This document shows positions 13,304 to 21,617 of a stretch of DNA of 21,617 bases, one piece after another (the stretch's first letter is position 1; each line of letters opens with the position of its first letter). The stretch covers positions 1 through 21,617 of the forward strand of contig DAIRBY010000045.1 of assembly GCA_036796975.1 (NCBI GenBank), written 5' to 3'. This DNA is from UBA8190 sp003453695. GTDB taxonomy: Bacteria > Actinomycetota > Acidimicrobiia > Acidimicrobiales > UBA8190. The notes beneath the pieces were generated by a model. It made no database searches. It saw only the letters and a program-made list of their open reading frames with translations, and had not been told where the DNA came from. The position numbers were made by a program, and so were the translations under genes.

Positions 13304-16300
13304 GTGAGCCTCCGCTCCCTGCCGCCTCTTCTTCGCGCCGAGCCGGCCATGGTGGACATGCTGTCGGTGGGCTCGGCCGTCGTGGCAGTCCCCGAGGCCG
13401 CCGTGGCCTTCGCGGTGGCAGGGCTGAGCGAGCTGGGAGAGCGCCGTCCGCTGCTGGTGGTGACCGCCACCGTGGCCGACGCCGAGCGGCTGGCGCATGA
13501 CATCGCCGCCTTCCTCGGCGACGACGCGGTGGAGCTCCTCCCGGCTTGGGACACCCTGCCCTTCGAACGGGTGAGCCCGGAGACAGCCACCATCGGCCGT
13601 CGGCTGCGGGTGCTGTGGCGGTTGGGCGTGGGACGGGGCGGGGAGCACGCCGCCGGGCCCTGCTCCAGCAACTGGGCCCGGTGGAGCACTCGGTGGTGCC
13701 GGTGGTGGTGTCGCCAGGACAGCGTCTCGATCAGGGCGAGTTGGTCGAACAGCTGGTCGGCCTGGGGTATCGCCGCGAGTACCAGGTCGAGCACCGCGGT
13801 GAGCTGGCCGTGCGGGGCGGGATCGTGGACGTCTTCCCTTCGGCCGCCGATCTGCCCGTGCGCATCGACCTGTGGGGCGACGAGGTGGACCGCCTCACCG
13901 AGTTCGACCCCGGGGACCAGCGCTCCCGACAGGACGTCTCCTCGGTGGAGCTGCATGCCTGCCACGAGCTTCTGCCCACCGCGGACGTGCGGGCCCGTGC
14001 CGAAGCGTTGCTCGACTCCGCCCCCTGGGGAACCGCGCAGTGGGAGCGCATCGCCGAGGGCCAGCTGTTCGACGGCATGGAGTCGTGGACACCCTGGCTG
14101 GCGGGGGAGGAGCGGCTCGTTCCCGACCTCCTGCCCGACAGTGCCCGGGTCGTGCTCGTCGATCCCCGCCGCAGCCGCGATCGCGCCGCCGAGCTGCTCG
14201 ACGAGGAGCGGGCACTGGCTGCCGCGCTGGCCGTCACCTGGGGTGCTCTCTCCTCGCCCGATGGCATCGCCGGGGACGGCGCAGAAGATGAAGAAGGTGG
14301 GTTCCCGCCGCTTCACCTGGACTATGAGCGACTGCTTTCTCGCTGTCCCGCCCCGGTGCTGTCGCTGGTGCCGAACGCCGAGGGCCCGGGGACCCCCACG
14401 GTTTCAGCCCAGGGGTGGGACCCGGTGCTCGGCGACCGCTCCCTTCTTGCCGGCCGGCTCGCCGGCCTCGTGGAGCAGGGCTACTCGGTGACCGTCTGCG
14501 CCGAGGGCGCCGGGTCGGCGGCCCGCCTGGCGGCGGTGCTCGGTGAAGAAGGCCTGTCGGTCCCGGTGGCGGACGGTGCCGGGGCGCTTGCCACTCCGGG
14601 AGTGCGCGTGGCGGTGGCATCTCTCGACCGGGGCTTCGTCGCCACCGCCGCCAAGGTGGCGGTGCTGGCCGAGTCCGACCTCACCGGCCGGCGCCGGCCC
14701 CATCGCCGGGCCCGGGCCCGAGCCCGGGCGACGGACGGGTTCTTCGACGACCTCGCCCCCGGCGACTTCGTGGTCCACCGCCAGCACGGCGTGGCCCGCT
14801 ACGCCGGCATGGTCACCCGCACCGTGAACGGGGCCTCGCGCGACTACCTGCTCCTCGAGTACCGCGGGGACGACCGGTTGTACCTGCCCTCGGACCAGAT
14901 CGAGGCCATCACCCCCTACAGCGGCGGTGAGTCACCGACCCTCAGCCGCCTGGGCGGCAGCGACTGGAGCCGGACCCGGGCCCGGGCCCGCGCCGCCGTG
15001 CACGAGCTGTCCAGGGAATTGGTGGAGCTGTACCGCACCCGCATGCAGATCTCGGGTCACGCCTTTCCGCCCGACACGCCCTGGCAGAGCGAGCTCGAGG
15101 AGGCCTTCGGCTACGTCGAGACGGTGGACCAGATGCGGGCCATCGAGGACGTGAAGGCGGACATGGAGGTGCCCGCCCCCATGGACCGTCTGGTGTGCGG
15201 CGACGTCGGCTTCGGGAAGACCGAAGTGGCGGTGCGGGCCGCCTTCAAGGCCGTGCAGGACGGGCTGCAGGTGGCGGTGCTCGTGCCCACCACCCTGCTC
15301 GCCCAGCAGCACTCCCAGACCTTCGCCGATCGCTATGCCGGCTTTCCGGTGCGGGTGGAGATGTTGTCGCGCTTTTTGACCCCGGCCCAGGCCCGCCAGG
15401 TGGTGAACGGGTTGGCCGACGGTTCGGTGGACGTCGTCGTGGGGACGCATCGCCTCTTGGCCGGTGACGTCGGCTTCAAGCGGCTGGGCCTGCTCGTGGT
15501 GGACGAGGAGCAGCGCTTCGGCGTCAGCCACAAAGAGGCCATCAAGGCCCTGTCGTCGGGGGTCGACGTGCTCACGCTCACGGCCAGCCCCATCCCTCGC
15601 ACCCTGGAGATGGCGCTCACCGGCATCCGGGAGATGTCGCTCATCAACACCCCGCCGGCCGAGCGCCAGCCCATCCTCACCTACGTGGGCGAGTACGACG
15701 AAGCGGCGGTGACCGAGGCCCTGCGGCGTGAGCTGCTGCGCGAGGGCCAGGCCTTCTTCGTGCACAACTGGGTGCAGGACATCGAGGCGGTGGCCGCCCG
15801 GCTGCGTCAGCTCGTCCCCGAGGCCCGGGTGGCGGTGGCCCACGGGCAGATGGACGAGGGCACCCTCGAGAAGGTCGTGCTCGATTTCTGGGAGAAGCGC
15901 TACGACGTGCTCGTGTGCACGACGATCATCGAGTCCGGCATCGACATGCCTACGGTGAACACCCTCGTGGTGGACCGGGCCGACCGTCTCGGGCTGGGCC
16001 AGCTCCACCAGCTGCGGGGCCGGGTGGGCCGCTCGGGACAACGCGCCTACGCCTATCTGTTCCATCCCGTCGATCGCACCCTCACCGAGGCCGCCTACGA
16101 GCGGCTGCGCACCATCGGCGAGCACACCGAGCTGGGCAGCGGCTTCAAGATCGCCATGCGCGACCTGGAGATCCGCGGCGCCGGCAACCTCCTCGGACGG
16201 GACCAGTCCGGTCACATCGCCGCCGTCGGCTACGACCTGTACGTGCAGTTGGTGGCGGAGGCGGTAGCCGAGCTCAAGGGTGAGCCGCTACGGGCGCCGG

Positions 16301-16824
16301 TCGAGGTGACGATCGACATCCCCTCTGATGCGCACCTGCCTTCCGACTATGTGTCTCGGGAGGACGTGCGTCTCGAGGCGTACCGGCGCCTGGCGGCCGT
16401 GGACAGTGCCGAGGTGCTCGAGGACATCCGAGCGGAGTGGACCGATCGCTTCGGACCGCTGCCGGCTCCGGCCGAAGGGCTCCTCGAGGTGGCGGCGCTG
16501 CGGGTGCAGTGCCTGCGTACCGGGGTGCGCGAGGTGTCGGTCACCGCCCCCCGGGGGCCGGTGCTGTCGGGCCGGCGGCGCCGCGTCGTCGCCCGCCTCT
16601 CTCCGCTCGAGCTCGCCGCCTCGGCCCGGGTGCGCCTGCGCCGGCTCCATCCCGACTCCGTGTACAAGGAGGAGCCGCGCCAGCTCCAGGTCGACCTGGA
16701 CGCCCACGGGGTGGCCGCTGCCCTGGCCGCCTTGCTCGAGGCCCTGGTGCCTCCGCCTGCGCACGTCGAGGCGACAGAGGCACCGGTGCCGGCCGACTCC
16801 TCGCTGTCGGGGGTGCACCGGTAG
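13304..16824 (+). CDS. mfd: Transcription-repair coupling factor Mfd, frameshifted near its N-terminus
   Basis: Mfd removes RNA polymerase stalled at DNA lesions and recruits UvrA. From the GTG at 13304 the first frame encodes the start of the UvrB-like region (LLPAWDTLPFERVSPE, then GRRLRVLWRLGVG). After about 13630 the gene continues in another frame with RALLQQLGPVEHS, GELAVRGGIVDVFP, the polymerase-interacting domain (DDLAPGDFVVHRQHGVARY) and the RecG-like motor. The motor shows Walker A GDVGFGKTEV at about 15199, DEEQRFGV at about 15502, TASPIPRTLEMALTG, IESGIDMPTVNT and GRVGRSGQRAYAYLF. A C-terminal UvrA-inhibitory domain follows to 16824. Total coding length corresponds to about 1170 residues, the family norm. 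Apart from the break every motif is intact, so it is either a very recent mutation or a sequence error. Mfd is not essential in most bacteria, so real loss is possible. Confidence 0.92.
13628..13660 (+). other. Frameshift site in mfd
   Basis: Codons are in register with 13304 up to about 13630 and in the next register from about 13657. Only about 35 bases separate the conserved WRL and LLQQL blocks, whereas E. coli Mfd has 14 codons in the corresponding place and mycobacterial Mfd more. A loss of 3n+1 bases, removing the expected VVVAPVR-like strand, fits better than a gain of two. The flanking GCCG repeats (cacgccgccggg) would allow slippage or deletion. Confidence 0.75.
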
Positions 16825-16827
16825 AGT
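16822..16827 (+). promoter_or_regulatory. Candidate -10 box of the SurA-like lipoprotein gene
   Basis: TAGAGT overlaps the mfd stop codon and lies 10 bases before the GTG at 16838, which would give a leader of only about 3-4 bases. No Shine-Dalgarno sequence or clear -35 box is present. Confidence 0.35.
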
Positions 16828-16837
16828 CGGCGCCTCT

Positions 16838-17941
16838 GTGAGACGCCTGCTTCCCCTTGTGGTCTTCGTCGTCGCGGGCGCCCTCGCCGCTGCTTGTGAC
16901 CTCTCGCCGCCGGCGGCCACCGTGCAGGGCGCCAGCGTCAGTCGCAGCCAGCTCGACGCCGTGCTGTCGGAGATCTCGCAGAACCCCTACGCCCAGTGTG
17001 CGCTGGCGTTGCAGGGTGTGAACCTCCCCGCCACCTTGTCGGGGGCCGGCGATTACACCGTGTCGAGCGCCCTGGGCTCCTTCGAGCTGTCCACCTTGGT
17101 GCTCGAGAAGCTGGTCGACACCGACCTGGCCCGGCGCGGGCATCCGGTGACCGCCTCCGACACGAGCGCGGCCCGTGCCGACCTGGTGTCGCAGCTCACC
17201 GCCGCCTCCGGAGGCGGAAGCCCCTGCCCGAACGGCGTCGACGGCCAGGCGCTGGTCGACCGCCTTCCCGCCACGTTCCTCTCCGATCAGGTGGGCTTCC
17301 TGGCGTCCCAAGAGCGCCTCGCCGTCACCCTCGGCCACGTCGACATCAGCCCAGGCGCGTTGATGGCGTACTACCGGAGCCACCCGGCGCAGTTCCAGGA
17401 GCTGTGCCTGAGCGACATCGCCGTCCAGAGCCAGGCGCAGGCTCAGTCCATCCACGACGCCATCGCCTCGAGGTCGGCCACCTTCGCCGCCGAGGCGCAA
17501 CAGAACTCCATCGACACCCAGACGGCGCCCGCCGGAGGGCAGATCCCCTGCGTGCCCTCGTCACAGGTGGTGAACAGCGTCATCCTCGGCGCCATCGCCG
17601 GGCTGTCACCGGGCCAGATCAGTGTCCCGGTGTTCGAGCAGAACGCGTCGGCCTCAGGGGGCGGCGTGTGGTTCGTCCTCCAGCTCGACGGCAAGCCCGA
17701 CATCCCCTTCTCGCAGGCGGCCCCGCAGATCCGCCAGCAACTGCTGTCCGCTCAGAACACGACCGTGGCCGCCGAGTTCTCCCGCTTGGCCAAGGCCGCT
17801 CACGTGGACGTGGATCCTCGCTACGGCTCGTGGACCGCGTCAGAAGGCATCCAACCCCCGAAGACGCCGCCGGCAGCCGACCTCCTGTCACGCTCTGCCG
17901 ACCAGTCGACGAGCGCGTCCTCGGCGAGTGCCGCCGGCTGA
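16838..17941 (+). CDS. SurA/PrsA-like exported peptidyl-prolyl isomerase, probable lipoprotein
   Basis: From the GTG at 16838 the 367-residue product starts MRRLLPLVVFVVAGALAAAC. This is a short basic region, a hydrophobic core and a lipobox-like LAAAC with Cys20 as likely lipid anchor (Ala rather than Leu at -3, so somewhat atypical). A SurA-type N-terminal helical domain follows (ATVQGASVSRSQLDAVLSEI, about 27-46, onwards). Then comes a parvulin-like (PPIC) region at about 188-285, with the GGQIPC strand-loop and a GLSPGQISVPVF segment of the kind that closes rotamase domains. The C-terminal tail is Ser/Ala-rich. It would fold or chaperone exported proteins outside the membrane. The frame is open far upstream inside mfd, but the signal sequence fixes the start. 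It lies between mfd and mazG, as surA-like genes often do in actinobacteria. Catalytic competence of the diverged parvulin domain is uncertain. Confidence 0.85.
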   Translation: MRRLLPLVVFVVAGALAAACDLSPPAATVQGASVSRSQLDAVLSEISQNPYAQCALALQGVNLPATLSGAGDYTVSSALGSFELSTLVLEKLVDTDLARRGHPVTASDTSAARADLVSQLTAASGGGSPCPNGVDGQALVDRLPATFLSDQVGFLASQERLAVTLGHVDISPGALMAYYRSHPAQFQELCLSDIAVQSQAQAQSIHDAIASRSATFAAEAQQNSIDTQTAPAGGQIPCVPSSQVVNSVILGAIAGLSPGQISVPVFEQNASASGGGVWFVLQLDGKPDIPFSQAAPQIRQQLLSAQNTTVAAEFSRLAKAAHVDVDPRYGSWTASEGIQPPKTPPAADLLSRSADQSTSASSASAAG

Positions 17942-17978
17942 GACGCAACCGGCAGGGCCCGAGCGCGGTCCTCGTCTC

Positions 17979-19400
17979 GTGAGCACGTCGTCCTCGGCGC
18001 CGAACGCCCGGCCCCAGGTGGTGGTCGTCGGCCTGGGCCCGGCCGGGGGGGCGATGGTGCCCGACGCCGCCCACCGGGCACTGACAGAGGCGGCTCGTGT
18101 GGTCGTCCGCACCGCCCGTCATCCCGCCGTCGAGACGCTCGGGGTCACCTTCACCTCCTTGGACGCGCTGTACGACGAGGCCGAGGACTACGACGCTCTG
18201 TACGGCGCCATGGTCGACGAGCTCGTGAGCATCGCCGTCGAAGTGCACGAACGAGGCGGTTACGTCGCCTACGCCGTTCCCGGGTCGCCCTATGTCGCCG
18301 AGCGCTCGGTGGCGCTCTTGCAGGCCGACCGGCGCATCGAGGTCACCGTGGTCCCGGCCCCGTCGTTTCTGGACCTGGCCTGGGACCGCTTGGGCGTCGA
18401 CCCGCTCGTCTCCGGGGTGCGGCTCGTCGACGCCGCCGACTTCGCCGTGGCCGCCGCCGGGGACCGGGGGCCGCTACTCGTCGGGCATTGCCACAGCCGG
18501 GCCGTGCTCTCGGCGGTGAAGTTGTCCGTCGAGGACCCCGGGGATGCCACCGTCACCGTCCTGCACCACCTGGGACTGCCCGACGAGGTGGTGCGAACCG
18601 TGTCGTGGAACGAGCTCGACCATGTGCTCGAGCCCGACCACCTCACCGCCCTGTGGGTACCTCTCTTGGCCGCGCCCGTCGCCTCCGAGCTGGTGCGCCT
18701 CGAGGAGCTCGTCCGGGTGCTGCGCGAGCGCTGTCCCTGGGACCGGCGCCAGACGCACGGGTCGCTCGGGCGCCATCTGCTCGAGGAGGCCTACGAGACC
18801 CTCGACGCCATCGAGGCCTACGCCGCCCTGCAGCCCGACGTCCCCGCCCCTCAGGTGGCCCACTTGGAGGAGGAGCTCGGCGACCTGCTCTTCCAGGTCA
18901 TGCTCCACTCCGTGCTCGGCGCCGAGGAGGGGGCCTTCACCCTGGCCGACGTGGCCCGGTCGGTGCACGACAAGTTGGTGGCCCGCCATCCCCATGTCTT
19001 CGGTGACGTCGTCGCCCACACCCCCGAAGAGGTGGCGGCCCGTTGGGAGCTGCTCAAGAAGGCCGAGAAGGGGCGCTCGAGCGTGACCGAGGGCATCCCC
19101 GACGCCCTGCCTGCCCTGGCCCTGGCGGCCAAGCTCCAGCGCAAGGCCGACTCGCTGGGGTTGCCGGGGCCCGACGCCTCAGAGCGACGCCTCCAGATGG
19201 CGACGGCCCTCGAGCGGCTGGGAAGCGCTCCCGCCCGGCACTCCGGCGAGACCCTGGAGGCAGCCCCGGAGGAGGCCGAGGCGGTCGGCGAGGTGCTCTT
19301 CGCCCTGGCCGACCTGGCCAGAAGGGCAGGCGTGGACCCCGAGACCGCCCTGCGGGCCTACGCTCGCCGGTTCCGCCGGCATCTCGAAGCCAGCGAGTAA
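17979..19400 (+). CDS. mazG: YabN-like fusion: tetrapyrrole methylase-type domain + MazG nucleotide pyrophosphohydrolase
   Basis: The 473-residue product (GTG at 17979) joins two domains. Residues about 12-235 form an SAM-dependent tetrapyrrole (corrin/porphyrin) methylase-type domain, with VVVVGLGPAGG, AYAVPGSPYVAERSV, PAPSFLDLAWDRLGVDP and LLVGHCHSR. Residues about 240-473 form a MazG domain, with RCPWDRRQTHGSL, the metal-binding LLEEAYETLDAIE (Glu269, Glu270, Glu273) and LEEELGDLLFQVMLH (Glu298, Glu299, Asp302), HPHVFGD, and a second degenerate repeat near the end (EAVGEVLFALADLARRAGVDPE). MazG hydrolyses nucleoside triphosphates and protects against abnormal nucleotides; the role of the methylase-like domain in such fusions is unknown. 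The architecture matches Bacillus YabN in length. No ribosome binding site is seen; the gene follows the lipoprotein gene by 37 bases. Confidence 0.92.
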   Translation: MSTSSSAPNARPQVVVVGLGPAGGAMVPDAAHRALTEAARVVVRTARHPAVETLGVTFTSLDALYDEAEDYDALYGAMVDELVSIAVEVHERGGYVAYAVPGSPYVAERSVALLQADRRIEVTVVPAPSFLDLAWDRLGVDPLVSGVRLVDAADFAVAAAGDRGPLLVGHCHSRAVLSAVKLSVEDPGDATVTVLHHLGLPDEVVRTVSWNELDHVLEPDHLTALWVPLLAAPVASELVRLEELVRVLRERCPWDRRQTHGSLGRHLLEEAYETLDAIEAYAALQPDVPAPQVAHLEEELGDLLFQVMLHSVLGAEEGAFTLADVARSVHDKLVARHPHVFGDVVAHTPEEVAARWELLKKAEKGRSSVTEGIPDALPALALAAKLQRKADSLGLPGPDASERRLQMATALERLGSAPARHSGETLEAAPEEAEAVGEVLFALADLARRAGVDPETALRAYARRFRRHLEASE

Positions 19401-19436
19401 CTTCTACAACACCTACAACAGGGGCAACAGGCGGTC

Positions 19437-20728
<1,292 letters not shown>

Positions 20729-20732
<4 letters not shown>

Positions 20733-21361
20733 CGGCGCGCCGTCCGGCCGCAGGCGGCCGCGCCCTTCCGTCGGGTCGCCGTCCCCGGCAGCGGCCGACC
20801 TCCCGGGGACGCCCGGCGCCGCGTCGCCCGCAAGCCCGTCGCCCCCGTCAGCGGGCCCAGGCTCGTCGGTTGCGCCTTCCTGTGGTGGCGCTCTTCGCCT
20901 TCGCCGCCATCGTGCTCGCCACGTCGATGCCCGTCTCGGCCCTGCTCACCCAGCACGGCCAGCTGGCCTCGACCTCCGCCGCGCTGGATCGGGCCCAGGC
21001 CGCCGACCGCTCGTTGTCCGCCCAGGCGAAGGCCCTCGCCAAGGGTGTCACCGTGAGCAGGTTGGCCCGCAGCGATTACGGGCTCGTCCCCTCCGGGCAA
21101 AAGGCGTACGTGATCCTGCCCCCGGCCGGGGCGTCGGCGTCCGAGGTGGCCGGGTCGGGCCACGTCCCCCTGGAGGGCCCGCCCGTCGTGCCCGGATCGG
21201 CCCAGGCCCGCGCCCTGGCAGGGCTCGGGACAGGCTCCTCGACCGATGTCCCCGGCGCCGGCGGGTCGTCATCGGGGGCGGGGCACGGGCGGTCGGGCGC
21301 GCACGCGGCGCCGGTCGGGTTCTGGACCAGGGTGGCGCGTACCCTCGAGTTCTGGCGGTAA
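20729..21361 (+). CDS. DivIC/FtsB-like septum formation initiator protein
   Basis: The GTG at 20729 overlaps the eno stop by 4 bases (GTGA) and has AGGAGG at 20714-20719, so the start is well supported and translation is coupled to eno. The 210-residue product has a long Arg/Pro-rich cytoplasmic N-terminus (1-49), one transmembrane helix (about 50-73), and a short coiled-coil-like helix (about 74-105). The family's closing motif follows: LARSDYGLVPSGQKAYVILPP at about 112-132 (compare the ARxxYglvxPGExayxV pattern of DivIC/FtsB). The C-terminal 75 residues are Gly/Ser/Ala-rich and likely disordered. Such proteins join FtsL and FtsQ in the divisome and help activate septal wall synthesis. The position between eno and DUF501 is characteristic of actinobacteria. 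Family assignment is good despite low-complexity flanks. Confidence 0.87.
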
Positions 21362-21417
21362 TCAGGCGGTCGTCATCGTGCGCACCCACCCGCGGACCGG
21401 CATCAGGGAGTGAGGGC

Positions 21418-21617
21418 ATGCACGACGGCGAGCACGACCAGGTGGCTCGTCTGCTCGGACGGGCGCCCTCGGCACCGTTTCGCGTCGTGGTCCGCCACGG
21501 CGACGGTCAGCCCGTCGTGATCGAGAACGAGCCGTTCCTCGCCGACGGCCGGCCCATGCCCACCCGCTACTGGCTGGTCGACCCCTCGCTCCGCGACGTG
21601 GTGAGCCGGCTCGAGGC
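21418..21617 (+). CDS. DUF501 family protein, N-terminal part (runs off window)
   Basis: From the ATG at 21418 (AGGGAG at 21405-21410, 7-base spacer) 66 codons are visible. They contain VARLLGRAPSAPFRVVVRH, PVVIENEPFLADGRPMPTRYWLVDPSL and VVSRLEA. These match the start of DUF501 proteins: a QLGR-like motif, then a strand pair, then the pattern G-x-P-x-PT-x-Y/F-x-L followed by SRLE. The function of the family is unknown. It follows the DivIC-like gene by 56 bases; in actinobacteria this gene commonly precedes a ppx/gppA-type exopolyphosphatase gene, which would lie just beyond the window. Confidence 0.85.
   Translation, partial: MHDGEHDQVARLLGRAPSAPFRVVVRHGDGQPVVIENEPFLADGRPMPTRYWLVDPSLRDVVSRLE

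Noticed and set aside
13546..13656. ATG at 13546 as the true mfd start, avoiding a frameshift
   Set aside because: The first 35 or so codons from it are not Mfd-like, whereas the other frame across the same bases encodes the conserved DTLPFERVSPE block. The frame break is the better explanation.
19398..19436. TAACTT and the CTACAACA near-repeat before eno as a promoter or operator
   Set aside because: The box lacks a matching -35, the repeat is only two imperfect copies, and eno may simply be co-transcribed with mazG. Too weak to annotate.

Overview
The window comes from a very GC-rich genome. Its right half carries a gene order typical of actinobacterial chromosomes: glmU, prs, rplY, pth, mfd, a SurA-like lipoprotein, mazG, eno, a DivIC/FtsB-like gene and DUF501. 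GTG starts are frequent, weak or absent Shine-Dalgarno sites are common, and several TAnnnT boxes lie only 6-10 bases before a start codon. Together these suggest an actinobacterium, possibly of the Acidimicrobiia; this is inference from gene content, since no rRNA gene is present. I see no tRNA, rRNA, CRISPR array, transposase or phage gene.

Layout. Bases 1-240 (minus) hold the first 80 codons of a secreted or membrane-anchored protein that leaves the window. Bases 389-2054 (plus) hold three closely spaced genes: a glutathione-peroxidase-type thiol peroxidase, a YjbQ/UPF0047 protein and a DUF169 protein. Facing them, bases 2064-9549 (minus) form an apparent operon: acyl-CoA carboxylase beta subunit, biotin-carrying alpha subunit, DUF1446/AtuA-like protein, acyl-CoA dehydrogenase, and finally a DUF2510 membrane protein. 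The first four resemble the core of the acyclic-terpene (atu) and leucine (liu) degradation clusters, so the operon probably oxidises and carboxylates a branched or isoprenoid acyl-CoA. From 9647 to the right edge, all genes are on the plus strand and serve central functions: UDP-sugar and PRPP supply, translation, transcription-coupled repair, envelope protein folding, nucleotide-pool cleaning, glycolysis and cell division.

Points that stand out. Two otherwise well-conserved genes are broken by frameshifts: the carboxylase alpha subunit (near 7552-7559) and mfd (near 13628-13660). At both sites a short conserved segment also seems to be missing. The GlmU homologue is only 369 residues long. 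It ends before the acetyltransferase active site and has changes in the uridylyltransferase pocket. The acyl-CoA dehydrogenase lacks the usual C-terminal catalytic glutamate and has one at the isovaleryl-CoA-dehydrogenase-type position instead. Several plus-strand genes look as if they are transcribed with little or no 5' leader.

There is no gene-free stretch over 300 bases. The longest gaps are 241-388 (gpx promoter region), 11779-11901 (rplY leader) and 9550-9646 (divergent region before glmU). Most of the window is housekeeping; I did not find a clearly novel multi-gene system.
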